In this document: piece after piece, positions 45,471-54,569 of the stretch
Layout: each line of letters starts with the position of its first letter
Position numbering within the stretch: position 1 is the first letter of the stretch
NCBI GenBank assembly: GCA_963749715.1
Contig: CAVVNR010000003.1
Span: forward strand, 62,001 to 126,000
Source of the DNA: Roseiarcus sp963749715
GTDB lineage: Bacteria; Pseudomonadota; Alphaproteobacteria; Rhizobiales; Beijerinckiaceae
Length of the DNA: 64,000 nucleotides
Direction of reading: 5' to 3'
Translations under genes and position numbers: made by a program
Notes under the pieces: model-generated
Told to the model about the DNA's origin: nothing
The model's input: the letters and a program-made list of their open reading frames with translations, nothing else
The model's database searches: none

Positions 45471-46334
45471 ATGAAGGATGTCCTAAGCATCGGCGAGATC
45501 AGCATCCGCCGGATCGTCGAGCAGGAGGGGCCGTTTCTGCCCGCGTTCGATGTGTTCCCGACGCTTACCGCGGAATTGCTCGACGAGAATTGCCATTGGC
45601 TCGCGCCGAAGGCGCTCGACCAGGACGGCAGGCTGGTGTTCACTTTCCAATCTTATGTCGTCCGCACGCCCCATCACGCCGTTCTCGTTGACAGCTGCAT
45701 CGGCAACGACAAGCCAAGGCCGGCGCGGCCCAAATGGAATCTGAAGCGCGACGAAACCTTCATGCGCGCGCTCGCCGCCGCAGGCTTCGGCGTCGAGGAT
45801 ATCGACTTCGTGATGTGCACGCACATGCACGTCGATCACGTCGGCTGGAACACGCGGCTCGTTGACGGGCGTTGGAGACCGACTTTCCCCAAGGCGCGCT
45901 ATTTGTTTTCGAAAGGCGAGTTCGACTACTGGACCGAGCAGCACGCCAAGACGCCGGCGCCGCAGTTCGGCGACAGCGTGCTCCCGGTCATGGAGGCCGG
46001 GCAGGCGGAACTGGTGCGCGACGATTATGCGCTTGACGATCATGTCCGCCTGCTGCCCACGCCCGGGCATACCCCGCACCACGTTTCGGTCTGCTTCGGA
46101 CGGGGCGGCGACGATGCGGTCATGACAGGAGACGTGCTGCATTCGCCGCTGCAGGCGCGCTATCCGGAGCTTTCTCCGCGCTTCGACGTCGATATGAACG
46201 CATCCGCCAAAACACGTCGCTTGTTCTTGGAGCGATACTGCGACACACGCACCTTGTGCTGCACCGCCCATTTCCCATCGCCGTCGACAGGGCAAATCAC
46301 ACGCTTGGGCGAAGGGTTCCGTTGCGATGCTTGA
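45471..46334 (+). CDS. Metallo-beta-lactamase-fold hydrolase
   Basis: 287-residue zinc hydrolase. The metal motif is THMHVDHVGW (HxHxDH), with GHTPHHVSVCFG, TGDVLHSPLQARYP and CCTAHFPSPSTG supplying the remaining ligands. N-terminal ISIRRIVEQEGPFLPAFDVFP is common in a widespread MBL group sometimes compared with lactonases; substrate not predictable. Confidence 0.92.
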   Translation: MKDVLSIGEISIRRIVEQEGPFLPAFDVFPTLTAELLDENCHWLAPKALDQDGRLVFTFQSYVVRTPHHAVLVDSCIGNDKPRPARPKWNLKRDETFMRALAAAGFGVEDIDFVMCTHMHVDHVGWNTRLVDGRWRPTFPKARYLFSKGEFDYWTEQHAKTPAPQFGDSVLPVMEAGQAELVRDDYALDDHVRLLPTPGHTPHHVSVCFGRGGDDAVMTGDVLHSPLQARYPELSPRFDVDMNASAKTRRLFLERYCDTRTLCCTAHFPSPSTGQITRLGEGFRCDA

Positions 46335-46497
46335 GGTCTGATGGACAAGAGAGGGCGAGTTCGAGCCAGGAAGCCGGCTGACGGCCTTCTGCCGCTGACG
46401 CTCGATTCGTGCGTGGGGGTCGCCAGGAAGGTTTCGGCGCCGGTCCGCCTGGACTTAAGACCGCCAAGCCGATGGATTGGGTGGGCCAGGAGGCAAA

Positions 46498-48865
46498 ATG
46501 GCGTGGCGATGGGTCAATAGGGCGGCGAGTTTTCTGCTCGCGCTGGTCGTCTTCGTGACGCTGGGCGGCGGCTACCTCTTCTATCGCGCCATGCCCGTCA
46601 CGTCCGGCGTCGAAAAGCTCCCGGGCCTTTCGGCGGAGGCGCGCGTCTGGCGCGACCATTTCGGCGTCCCGCACGTCTTCGCCGCCTCGATGGACGACGC
46701 GGCGCGGGCGCTCGGCTATCTCCATGCGAGCGAGCGCATGTTCCAGATGGAGATCCTGCGCCGGGTCGGCCAGGGGCGGATGGCCGAGATCCGCCGGCGC
46801 CGACCTTCTCGGCGTCGACAAGTTCATTCGCACGCTCGGTTTCTACCGCGAGGCCGAGATGAGCTTTTCCGCCCTCTCGCCCTGGGCGCGGAAGCGGCTC
46901 GAGGCCTATGCCGAAGGCGTCAACGCCTTCCTCTTGAGCCACCCTCTGCCGCCTGAGTTCCTGCTCGCCGGCGACCGCCCCGAACCCTGGAAGCCGGCCG
47001 ACACGCTGGTCATTGCCAAGATCGAGGCCTACCAGCTGTCGCAGAGCTTCGATCTCAAGCTGATGCGCGCCCGCCTCATCCAGAAGCTCGGAGCGGAAAA
47101 GGCGAACCTGCTCTTTCCCGCCGCCAAGCCCGGCGAGCCGATCACGACGCTGCCCTCGCTCGGCGAGAAGCACGCGGACCGCGAAAGCATCGACGACCAG
47201 CTCGGCGCCTTGACCGGCATCGGCCGCGGCGCCTCGAACGAATGGGTGGTCGCCGGATCGCGGACGGAGACTGGAAAGCCGATCCTCGCCAACGACCCGC
47301 ATCTCGACCTCGGCGCGCCGATCCTCTGGTTTCTGGCCCGCGTCGTCACGCCCGAGGGATCGGTCAAGGGCGCGACCTTGCCCGGCGCCCCGGCCTTCGT
47401 CCTCGGCCAGAACGATTCGATCGCCTGGGGACTGACGACCGCGGATTCGGACGTTGAGGACCTGTTCGTCGAGACCGTCGATTCGAGCGATCCAGCGAAA
47501 TACCTGACCCCCGATGGCCCCAAGCCTTTCGATATGCGCGAAGAGACGATCCGCGTGAAAGGCGCGGCCGACGTCAAGCTCGCCGTTCGGACGACCGGCC
47601 ACGGTCCCGTTCTCTCCGACATCAGCGCCGACGCCGCGAGCATCGCCGGGCCGGGAAAGGCGGTCGCCCTCGCGTTCACCGGGCTTGGCGAGCGCGACGC
47701 GACCGCGGAGGCGTTCCTGCGAGTCAACGCCGCGCGAAACTGGGGCGAATTTCTCGACGCGCTGCGCATCTATCAGACGCCGACGCAGAATTTCGTCTAT
47801 GCCGATGTCGCCGGAAATATCGGCTTCCTCAACCCCGGCCTCGTGCCGTTGCGCAAGTCCGGCGACGGTCTCGGCCCGGTCGACGGCGCGTCCGGCGCCT
47901 TCGACTGGACGGGCATGATCCCGTTCGAGCAGTTTCCGCGGCTATTTAACCCGGAAATCGGCTTCGCCTTCAACGCCAACAACGCCGACGTCCCTGACGA
48001 TCATCTGCCCAGTTTCGGCCAGGACTGGGAGGAGAATTTCCGCGCCCGTCGCATCCAGCAGTTCTTCGACACGATCTCAAAGCACAGCGTCGAAACCTCG
48101 GCGACAATGCAGGCCGACCACTTGTCTTTGGACGTCAAGGCGCTGCAGCCGTTCATCGCCACGATCGCGCCCACTGACCAATGGGCGCGAAAGGCCCAGG
48201 CGATGCTCATGAAGTGGGACGGCGTGATGGACAAGGACCGCGCCGAGCCGTTGATCTACACGGCGTTCCTGAAGTCGCTGCACAAGATCCTGATCGAGGA
48301 CAAGACCGGGCTCGCGATGAAAGAGAAAGGCCCGTTCGCCGCGACCGCGCTCATCTCGCTCATGCGCGACCATCCGTCCTGGTGCGACGCTCCGGGCGCT
48401 CCGGATCCGGACTGCCGCAAGGCGCTCGGGCAGGCCCTCAACGATGGACTTGCGCTCCTGACAAAGCGCGACGGATCCGACATGAGCCAGTGGGAATGGG
48501 GCGCGGAGCACCAGGCGCTGCTTCGCCACCAGGTCTATAGCCATATCCCGCTGTTCGACCGGCTGACCGATCTCAGCCTCCCCTCGAGCGGCGGCTTCTA
48601 CACGCTCGATCGCGGCGGCGGCTCCGACACGCCGCCCGACAAGCCGTTCGCCCGCACCATCGGCGGCGGGTTTCGCGGTATTTACGATTTGGCGGACCCA
48701 GGGAAATCCCGGTTCATGATCGCGACCGGCGAATCCGGCCACATCTTCTCAACCCACTACGGCGACCTCGTGCCGCTGTGGAACGACGTGAAATCGATCA
48801 CGCTGACCGGATCGGAAGACGAGCTCAGACAGGCCGGCGGCGAAGAGCTGACGCTTAAACCCTGA
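46498..48865 (+). CDS. Penicillin acylase-family N-terminal nucleophile hydrolase, frameshifted
   Basis: Secreted Ntn-hydrolase. ATG 46498 (AGGAGG upstream) opens a membrane/signal helix (SFLLALVVFVTLGGGYLFYRAM), then VWRDHFGVPHVFAASMDDAARALGYLHASERMFQMEILRRVGQGRMAEI. An extra C at 46791-46792 breaks the frame; it resumes AGADLLGVDKFIRTLGFY. The nucleophile Ser is at GASNEWVVAG near residue 245, with NDPHLDL and FVYADVAGNIGFLNPGLVPLR downstream. Repaired length 788. Members deacylate beta-lactams, acyl-homoserine lactones or other amides; substrate unknown. Confidence 0.9.
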
Positions 48866-48982
48866 ATGTCGACCGGCCGCCCTCGACCCGTTTGCTGTCC
48901 TTCCCGATCTGCCCCGGTATGGGTCAAGGGCGCCCTTGCGGCCCCATTACCGCCTTCGGCGGCGTGGGCAAACCTGTCCCGA

Positions 48983-50809
48983 TCAGTCGATCCCATACCC
49001 CAGCCCTCGGATCGCGGGCATGAGCACGGGGATGACCGGCGCGAGCTCGTCCCGATAGGCGCGGTAGCGATATCTGGAGCGGTTGTAGAGCTTCTCTGTC
49101 ACCTGAGCGTAGCTCGCGGTGCGCGCATAGCGGCGGTTCTCGTGGAAGGCGAGACAGCGCGGATCGAAGGCCAAGCCGACGAAGTCGAGCATCTCGCGCA
49201 CCCGCGCCTCCTGATTGTCGATTACGTCCTCGTACCGAATCCTCAGGTAACGCAGCTTCATTTCGCGCAGGTAGTGGTCGGCGAGGTTCATGACCAGGAC
49301 GTAGTGTCTCGCGATGCTCTCGAGGTCGTAGGCGCAGAAGAAGCCGTGCGTCAGGTGGTTTGAGAACACCGACAGCGCCGCGTCGAGCGGATGGCGCACG
49401 ACATGGATGATCGGCGCCTGAGGGAAAATGAGCCCGATCAGGCCGAGGTGGGTCTCGTTGAGCGGCATCTTGTCGGTGAACCACTCCGCGCCGTCGCGCA
49501 TCGCGCCGAGCTGGCGGGCCCTCTGCAGGTAATAGTCGCGCAGATTGTCGAGCCCCTCCGCCTGGTCGCCGAGCCAGAGCTCCGACAGCGCCTCCGGATA
49601 GGCGAGCGGACTTGCGAGCATGCGCGGCATGAGCCCGGTCAGCTCGTTGACAATCGGCAGCTCGTCGCCCGCCGCAATGCGCGGATGGGCGCTGAGACTC
49701 TGCTCGATCATCGTCGTGCCTGAACGCGGAAAGCCGACAATGAAAATCGGCTGAGCGACATCGGAGCGGTCGCCGGCTCGCGGCAGAATATTCAGGCGGC
49801 CCGCGACAAAGAACTCGGTGAGCCGCTTCACGAAGCTTGCGGCTTCCTTCTCGAGGTAGGTCTGCCCGGTGATTTCGCGCAAGACGCGTTTTCCTTCGAC
49901 GAAGGCGGCGAAGGCCCCCGGGTAGCGGCCCATCTTGTCGAGCAGAAGCCCTTTCTGGCTCCATTCGAGCGGTCCCAGGCCGCGCCCGCCCCGCCGGCCC
50001 TCCAGGGCGTCGAGGGTCGCGACCGCCTTGTCGTAATCCTTGGTCCGGCCATAGAGGACGGCACGCTGAAGGTCGAGATGGGGATTGTCGGGCGACAGTT
50101 TCTCCGCCGCGTCGAGCAACTCGCGGGCGCGGCCGAAATTGCGGTCGGTCTCCTCCATCTGGGCCCAGCCGTAGACGGTCTGGAAGATGTCGGGATCGAG
50201 CGCGATCGATTGCTGGTAGAGTTCCCGCGACTCCTCCATCCGCCCCTGGTTCTTGAGGTTCCAGGCGAGATTGGCGAACAGGATCGGGCTCGGCTTCGGC
50301 AAGAGGTCCATCGCGCGCCGGTAGTGGAACTCGCCGGCGTGAGGGCGGTGCGCCTCGGTCAGGATCATGCCCATAAGATTGTGCGACTGCGGATCGAGCG
50401 GCGCGATGCGCACCGCGTTGCGAGCGTGGCGTTCCGCCTCGTCGAGGGCGCGCCGGCCGAAGAGCGCGAGCGCCAGCGCCTGGGTCGAGGCGAGGTCGTT
50501 TGGGGCAAGCCGGACGATGCGTAGAAGCAGCGCCTCGCTCGCCGCCCCCTTGCCCTCGCCCGCGCGAATCTCCTGCAGGAGGGCGAGCGCGCCCAGATGC
50601 TGCGGCGAGCGGTCCAGGAATTGAACGAGGAGCCGCGCCGCTTCAGTGGTATCGCCCTTTTGCCCCGCGGCGCGGGCGCGTTTGACCTCTTCCGCAGGCG
50701 ACGTCAGCGGCCAGGACGCCGACCAGTCGAGCGTGCAGCAGCGGTCGGCTCGAAGCCCGCTGCCGCAAGCGCAGAGCGGCCGCTCGTCGTTGGGCGATGG
50801 CGAGGCCAT
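48983..50809 (-). CDS. SEC-C/TPR/sulfotransferase fusion protein
   Basis: 608 residues in three parts: a short cysteine-rich N-terminus (LCACGSGLRADRCC, SEC-C-like), TPR repeats (about residues 45-330), and a sulfotransferase domain with the PAPS 5'-phosphate loop IFIVGFPRSGTTMIEQSLSAHP and VVRHPLDAALSVFSNHL. Transfers sulfate from PAPS to an unknown acceptor, possibly a cell-surface sugar or protein. ATG 50809 chosen; the open upstream stretch lacks family similarity. Convergent with the acylase gene. Confidence 0.9.
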   Translation of the reverse strand: MASPSPNDERPLCACGSGLRADRCCTLDWSASWPLTSPAEEVKRARAAGQKGDTTEAARLLVQFLDRSPQHLGALALLQEIRAGEGKGAASEALLLRIVRLAPNDLASTQALALALFGRRALDEAERHARNAVRIAPLDPQSHNLMGMILTEAHRPHAGEFHYRRAMDLLPKPSPILFANLAWNLKNQGRMEESRELYQQSIALDPDIFQTVYGWAQMEETDRNFGRARELLDAAEKLSPDNPHLDLQRAVLYGRTKDYDKAVATLDALEGRRGGRGLGPLEWSQKGLLLDKMGRYPGAFAAFVEGKRVLREITGQTYLEKEAASFVKRLTEFFVAGRLNILPRAGDRSDVAQPIFIVGFPRSGTTMIEQSLSAHPRIAAGDELPIVNELTGLMPRMLASPLAYPEALSELWLGDQAEGLDNLRDYYLQRARQLGAMRDGAEWFTDKMPLNETHLGLIGLIFPQAPIIHVVRHPLDAALSVFSNHLTHGFFCAYDLESIARHYVLVMNLADHYLREMKLRYLRIRYEDVIDNQEARVREMLDFVGLAFDPRCLAFHENRRYARTASYAQVTEKLYNRSRYRYRAYRDELAPVIPVLMPAIRGLGYGID

Positions 50810-50860
50810 GATCCGGACCGTAGCGGCTCGCGCTGGCTCGGCAAAGGGGCGGATTGCTCC

Positions 50861-51080
50861 ATGAGCAAGCGGAAAAGGAAGGCCGGCCAACACGTTCGGC
50901 GCTTGTGCTCCGCGACCCACGGGCCGGGATAGAGCGGACCTTGCCGATCCCAAGGCGTTTTGGGGCGAGATCTCGGGCTTCGCCCCGTCCGAAGCGATCA
51001 AGCTCCTGGGCAACTGGGCCTTTTCCAGATCCTCCGAGTCTTCCAGCGTCGGGGAGCTGACGCTCGAAAGCGGCGCTTGA
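50861..51080 (+). CDS. Candidate small basic protein, one indel
   Basis: ATG 50861 reads MSKRKRKAGQHVRRLCSATHG, then hits a TAG. If one G is removed from GGG at 50926-50928 the frame continues PDRADLADPKAFWGEISGFA to a stop at 51078-51080, 72 residues. Amino-acid composition of the second half looks protein-like, but I recognise no family. It could equally be non-coding. Confidence 0.3.
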
Positions 51081-51182
51081 TTGCTCGTACGCCCAGGCGC
51101 TGCCGCGGCGACCTATATGAGCCTTGTCGGATTCCGACGCTTGGAGGTCCGTTATCGAAGCGCGGCAGGCGTCCCGATCGCC

Positions 51183-51449
51183 TCAACAACCGTTGCAGAT
51201 GCTGTTGTCGATCTTGTTGTTCTCTTGCTCGATCTTGCGGTCGAGCGGCGTCTCGCCACCCGACTGCGAGGCGCCGGGCCGGGGGACGGTCGCCCCGGTC
51301 GTCGTCAGATAATCCTGATCGAGAAGTTGCCCCGGCGTCGGCTTGCCGAGTTCCGGGGCGACCAGACCGCCGCTGTTGTCCTGGCCGTAGGCCACAGCGC
51401 TCGCCATCGTCGCGGCAAGGATGAGGGCGGTGAATTTCAATTTTGCCAT
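51183..51449 (-). CDS. Small exported protein of unknown function
   Basis: 88 residues. Signal peptide MAKLKFTALILAATMASAVAYG, then a polar segment (GKPTPGQLLDQDYLTTTGATV) and a C-terminal QENNKIDNSICNGC. No domain recognised. The frame is open upstream to 51536, but ATG 51449 gives the signal sequence. Confidence 0.65.
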   Translation of the reverse strand: MAKLKFTALILAATMASAVAYGQDNSGGLVAPELGKPTPGQLLDQDYLTTTGATVPRPGASQSGGETPLDRKIEQENNKIDNSICNGC

Positions 51450-51814
51450 TGTCCGACCTTGGATGGACCGCCCGGGCGTTTGCGCATGACGGCAGCCCGA
51501 AACTGCGTCAGGGCCGTCGCCGCGCCTCCCCGACATTAGGTGGCTGCGCCGGCGGTTTACTCAACCCCCATCATCGCGGGGACAGCCCGAGCACCCATCC
51601 CTGACGGGGCGCTCGGGCGCTCCCTGCCATGGCTTGGGCGCCGGTCTGTTTCGATCCGGTGGGCCGGACGCGATGATATTTGCATTTCCGATCAGCATGT
51701 TGCGGCGGGGCGATCCTTTCTGGCGCGAATTCTCTTTCCGATTTCCATAATTTTTGCTATATTCGTTCCCTTCTCCAGAAACGGCCCATAAGTGCGGCCA
51801 AAAGCGAGGCGGAT
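51450..51814. other. Intergenic region with AT-rich promoter-like segment
   Basis: Divergent control region between the small exported protein and the HTH gene. An unusually AT-rich run at about 51735-51770 contains TATATT (51758-51763), a plausible minus-10 box for the HTH gene. Confidence 0.4.
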
Positions 51815-52297
51815 ATGGATTGCACGACGGCGCCTCCGGCGCGGCCAAGACTCAACCCGCGCGACAAGGCGCTGCGGCGGGAGCGCGTCTTCGAGCGCTT
51901 GCAGGCAGGCTGGTCATACGAGGCGGTCGCGCGCGAGGAGCGGGTGACGCCGAGACGCATCCGCCAGATCGTCAGCGAAGCGTTGGAGCGGCGGCCGGTC
52001 GACGGCGCATCGGACCATGCGATGCTCCAGCTCGTCCGGCTTGAAAACGCGCTTCGCCTGGCGGCGGATGCGGTCGCCCAGGGCGAGACCGGCGCGATTT
52101 CGACTCTGGTCAATGTGCTCGATCGGCTCGACCGCTACCAGCGCGGGGCCGCGCCCCTCAAGGCCTACCGCGGAGATACGCGCGAGCGCCTGTTCGCCAA
52201 GATGAACCGCATCGTCGACGCGCTTGCCGCGAGCGCCGCGGAGCTGGCCGCATCGCCGCCTGAAGGCCCGCGCCCGGACAAGGGCGGGAACGCCTGA
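51815..52297 (+). CDS. Helix-turn-helix protein
   Basis: 160 residues. An N-terminal basic HTH (DKALRRERVFERLQAGWSYEAVAREERVTPRRIRQIVSEALERR) resembles sigma region 4/resolvase-type DNA-binding helices. The C-terminal half is helical (LVRLENALRLAADAVAQG, VNVLDRLDRYQRGA). Reminiscent of small DNA-binding proteins found in rhizobial accessory regions; target unknown. GAGGCGG precedes ATG 51815. Confidence 0.75.
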   Translation: MDCTTAPPARPRLNPRDKALRRERVFERLQAGWSYEAVAREERVTPRRIRQIVSEALERRPVDGASDHAMLQLVRLENALRLAADAVAQGETGAISTLVNVLDRLDRYQRGAAPLKAYRGDTRERLFAKMNRIVDALAASAAELAASPPEGPRPDKGGNA

Positions 52298-52396
52298 GCT
52301 GAGAGCATGCGGGCGAGCATGCGGGCCCTCCTGCTCTGCCTCAGGATTCTGCTGCAAGCCTTTGAAAAACTTTACTATACGGAAGATGTAAGCTTG

Positions 52397-52459
52397 GATT
52401 TTCCTTCCCGCGGCTTTGATTTTCCTTCGCGCGGCCTTTGCGTTTCCTTCCCTCGATTT
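52397..52459. repeat. Three 21-base tandem repeats
   Basis: Units at 52397, 52418 and 52439 share TTTCCTTC and a GCGG/TCG segment; the first two differ at few positions, the third is more diverged. Short, non-coding, in the gap between the HTH gene and a DUF899 remnant. Confidence 0.75.
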
Positions 52460-52527
52460 TGGCGCTCTCGCCGCCGATAAATCGGCGCGCCTCGCCCGAG
52501 ATTTAGAGACGCAAAGGAGGACAGCCC

Positions 52528-52714
52528 GTGACCGACGATTCCGTCGCGACCCGTGAGGATTGGCTCCAAGCGCGCGTGGCGCTGCTCCTTCTGGGCCGAC
52601 CGCCACGACGGGATCGTGGCGCATCTCGCCGAGCGCGATACGGCCCTCGTCGCCGTCTCGCGCGCCCGAAACCTCAGGCGCGAAAGCGCCCCGCGCGACG
52701 GCTATGCCTCATAA
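52528..52714 (+). pseudogene. DUF899 gene remnant with internal deletion
   Basis: GTG 52528 has a perfect AAAGGAGG site and reads VATREDWLQARVALL, the start of a DUF899 protein. Immediately afterwards another frame codes WADRHDGIVAHLAERDTALVAVSRA, which belongs about 90 residues further into the family. An internal deletion plus frameshift has removed the CxxC region. The intact ribosome site suggests recent loss. Confidence 0.75.
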
Positions 52715-52799
52715 GGCGCGCGGGCCTCGGAGCGTCAGCTGCATGCTTGCCGCAATCCCGCGCTAGCCGCCGGGCGATTGAGGCGGTAGAGTAACGTTG

Positions 52800-53513
52800 A
52801 TGACCCAAGCGCGGCGATTGCTGATTGTCGATGACGACGCCGACTTGCGGCAGGCTCTGATCGAGCAGCTCGCCTTGCATCCCGAGTTTCAGGTCGAGGC
52901 GGTCGACACCGCGGAAGCGGCGCTCCAGGGGGTCGAGACGGATCCGCCCGACCTCGTCATCATGGATGTCGGGCTGCCTGACCTCGATGGGCGGGAGGCG
53001 GTCAAGCGCATGCGCCGCGATGGATATCGCCGCCCGATCATCGTGCTCACCGCCCATGATTCCGACGCCGACGCGGTGCTCGGCCTCGATTTGGGGGCCA
53101 ACGACTACGTCGGCAAACCGTTCCGGTTCGTTGTGCTCCTGGCTCGCATCCGCTCGCAGCTGCGCCAATATGAGGCGAGCGAGGATGCGGAGTTTCAGGT
53201 CGGCGCCTACACGTTTCGGCCGACCTCCAAGAATCTGGTCGACCCGCAGGGGGTCAAGTTGCGGCTGACCGAGAAAGAGGCGGCGATCCTTCGCTATCTC
53301 CATCGCGCTGAGCAACAGCCGGTGGCCCGCGAGACCCTGCTCAAGCACGTCTGGGGCTACAACGCCAACGTGACGACGCACACTCTCGAGACGCATATCT
53401 ATCGGCTGCGGCAGAAGATCGAGCACAATCCCGCGGAAGCGCAGCTCCTCGTCACCGAAGGCGGCGGCTACAAGCTCGTGGCGAGCGCGGCGGCGGGGGG
53501 ACGATCGGAGTGA
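52800..53513 (+). CDS. OmpR-family response regulator
   Basis: 237 residues. Receiver with DDD at 11-13 and phospho-acceptor Asp56 (LVIMDVGLPDLDG), Thr and Lys switch residues (VLTAHD, GKPF), then a winged-helix output domain (KLRLTEKEAAILRYLHR, THTLETHIYRLRQKI, GGGYKLV). Its stop overlaps the next gene by 4 bases. No kinase is adjacent. Confidence 0.94.
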   Translation: MTQARRLLIVDDDADLRQALIEQLALHPEFQVEAVDTAEAALQGVETDPPDLVIMDVGLPDLDGREAVKRMRRDGYRRPIIVLTAHDSDADAVLGLDLGANDYVGKPFRFVVLLARIRSQLRQYEASEDAEFQVGAYTFRPTSKNLVDPQGVKLRLTEKEAAILRYLHRAEQQPVARETLLKHVWGYNANVTTHTLETHIYRLRQKIEHNPAEAQLLVTEGGGYKLVASAAAGGRSE

Positions 53514-53995
53514 CGCTGGACGACGACGTCGGACGGCTCGCGCGCACTCGCCCGTTCGACCTGCTTCCGCGCGAGGCGGTTCAGCTCATCGCCTTCTCTT
53601 GCGAGAAGCGCCGTCTGAAAGCCGGGGAGACGCTGTTCCTAGCTGGCGAGACCGCCGACTTCGGCTATTTCGTCCATTCGGGCGCGATCGTCTTGCTCGC
53701 GAACGGAGGAGAAGCGAAAAGCGAGCGGCGCGTCGGCCCAGGGGCCCTCATCGGCGAAAACGCGCTCTATGCCCCGACGGCGCGGCGGGTCGCCGCGCGC
53801 GCATTGGAGGACGCGGTCGTGATGCCGATCGCGCGCGAGATGTTTCGGCGCGTGCTGGGCGAATTCCCGGCGGAGGCCGAGAGGATTCGCGCGGCGCTCG
53901 CCGCTCGAACCCATCACCTCCTCGACGGGCTCGAGGCCGCGCGAATCAGGTCGTTCGAAGGCTCAGCCGCGCCGCCACCCCGGGCCGCGCAATGA
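53510..53995 (+). CDS. Cyclic-nucleotide-binding-domain protein
   Basis: 161-residue stand-alone cNMP-binding domain: FDLLPREAVQLIAFSCEKRRLKAGETLFLAGETADFGYFVHSGAIVLL and GPGALIGENALYAPTARRVAARALEDAVVMPI. There is no HTH, so it is not a CRP-type regulator itself. Starts with GTG 53510 overlapping the response regulator stop, and overlaps the metallopeptidase gene by 4 bases; the three are translationally coupled. Confidence 0.88.
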   Translation: MTLDDDVGRLARTRPFDLLPREAVQLIAFSCEKRRLKAGETLFLAGETADFGYFVHSGAIVLLANGGEAKSERRVGPGALIGENALYAPTARRVAARALEDAVVMPIAREMFRRVLGEFPAEAERIRAALAARTHHLLDGLEAARIRSFEGSAAPPPRAAQ

Positions 53996-54414
53996 CTGCC
54001 GAGACGCCGGGCGGGCTCGCCTCATTGCGCGCACCGACCTCCGAAGACATCGACGCCCTTGCCCGGGCGGCGTTCGACCGGCTGCCTGCCTCGTTTCGGC
54101 GCTTGAGCGAGGGCCTGGTCATCCAGGTCGACGACTTTCCGGACGACGAGACGCTCGAGGACATGCGCGCCGAGAGCGAATTCGACCTTTTGGGCCTGTT
54201 TCGCGGACGCGGGCTCGCCCAGCGCGGCGCGGTCGAAGAGACAGGCGAATTGCCCAACATGATATGGCTCTACCGCCGGCCGCTGCTCGACTTTTGGTGC
54301 GACGGCGAGGATTCGCTCGACGCCGTCGTCACCCATGTTCTCGTGCACGAGATCGGCCACCATTTCGGGCTCTCGGACGCTGACATGGAGGCGATCGAAC
54401 GGTCGGCCGGTTGA
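53992..54414 (+). CDS. Zincin-like metallopeptidase (DUF1025 type)
   Basis: 140-residue acidic metallopeptidase-family protein with HEIGHHFGLSD at 119-129 (His119, Glu120, His123 and a downstream Asp). PASFRRLSEGLVIQVDDFPDDETLEDM and IWLYRRPLLDFW are also typical. Peptidase activity is inferred. Third gene of the overlapping response regulator/cNMP operon. Confidence 0.9.
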   Translation: MTAETPGGLASLRAPTSEDIDALARAAFDRLPASFRRLSEGLVIQVDDFPDDETLEDMRAESEFDLLGLFRGRGLAQRGAVEETGELPNMIWLYRRPLLDFWCDGEDSLDAVVTHVLVHEIGHHFGLSDADMEAIERSAG

Positions 54415-54569
54415 CCGATTCGCCCGCTTGCCGTGGCCGGCGGTGCGTTGAAGCCCGGAAACGGCCGGATTTCGAGGCTTCACAAGCGCGTCACGCTGCC
54501 TGTAGACTATTGCGGCGGTTGGACTGAGCGCCGACCTGGGTTCGACAATCGGAGGCACGGAGCGTCTTT

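Noticed and set aside
52397..52459. CRISPR-like array
   Set aside because: Units are contiguous 21-mers with no spacers and no cas genes nearby.
54530..54560. GGGTTCGAC near 54540 as tRNA
   Set aside because: No cloverleaf can be built; it is the leader of the HNH gene.
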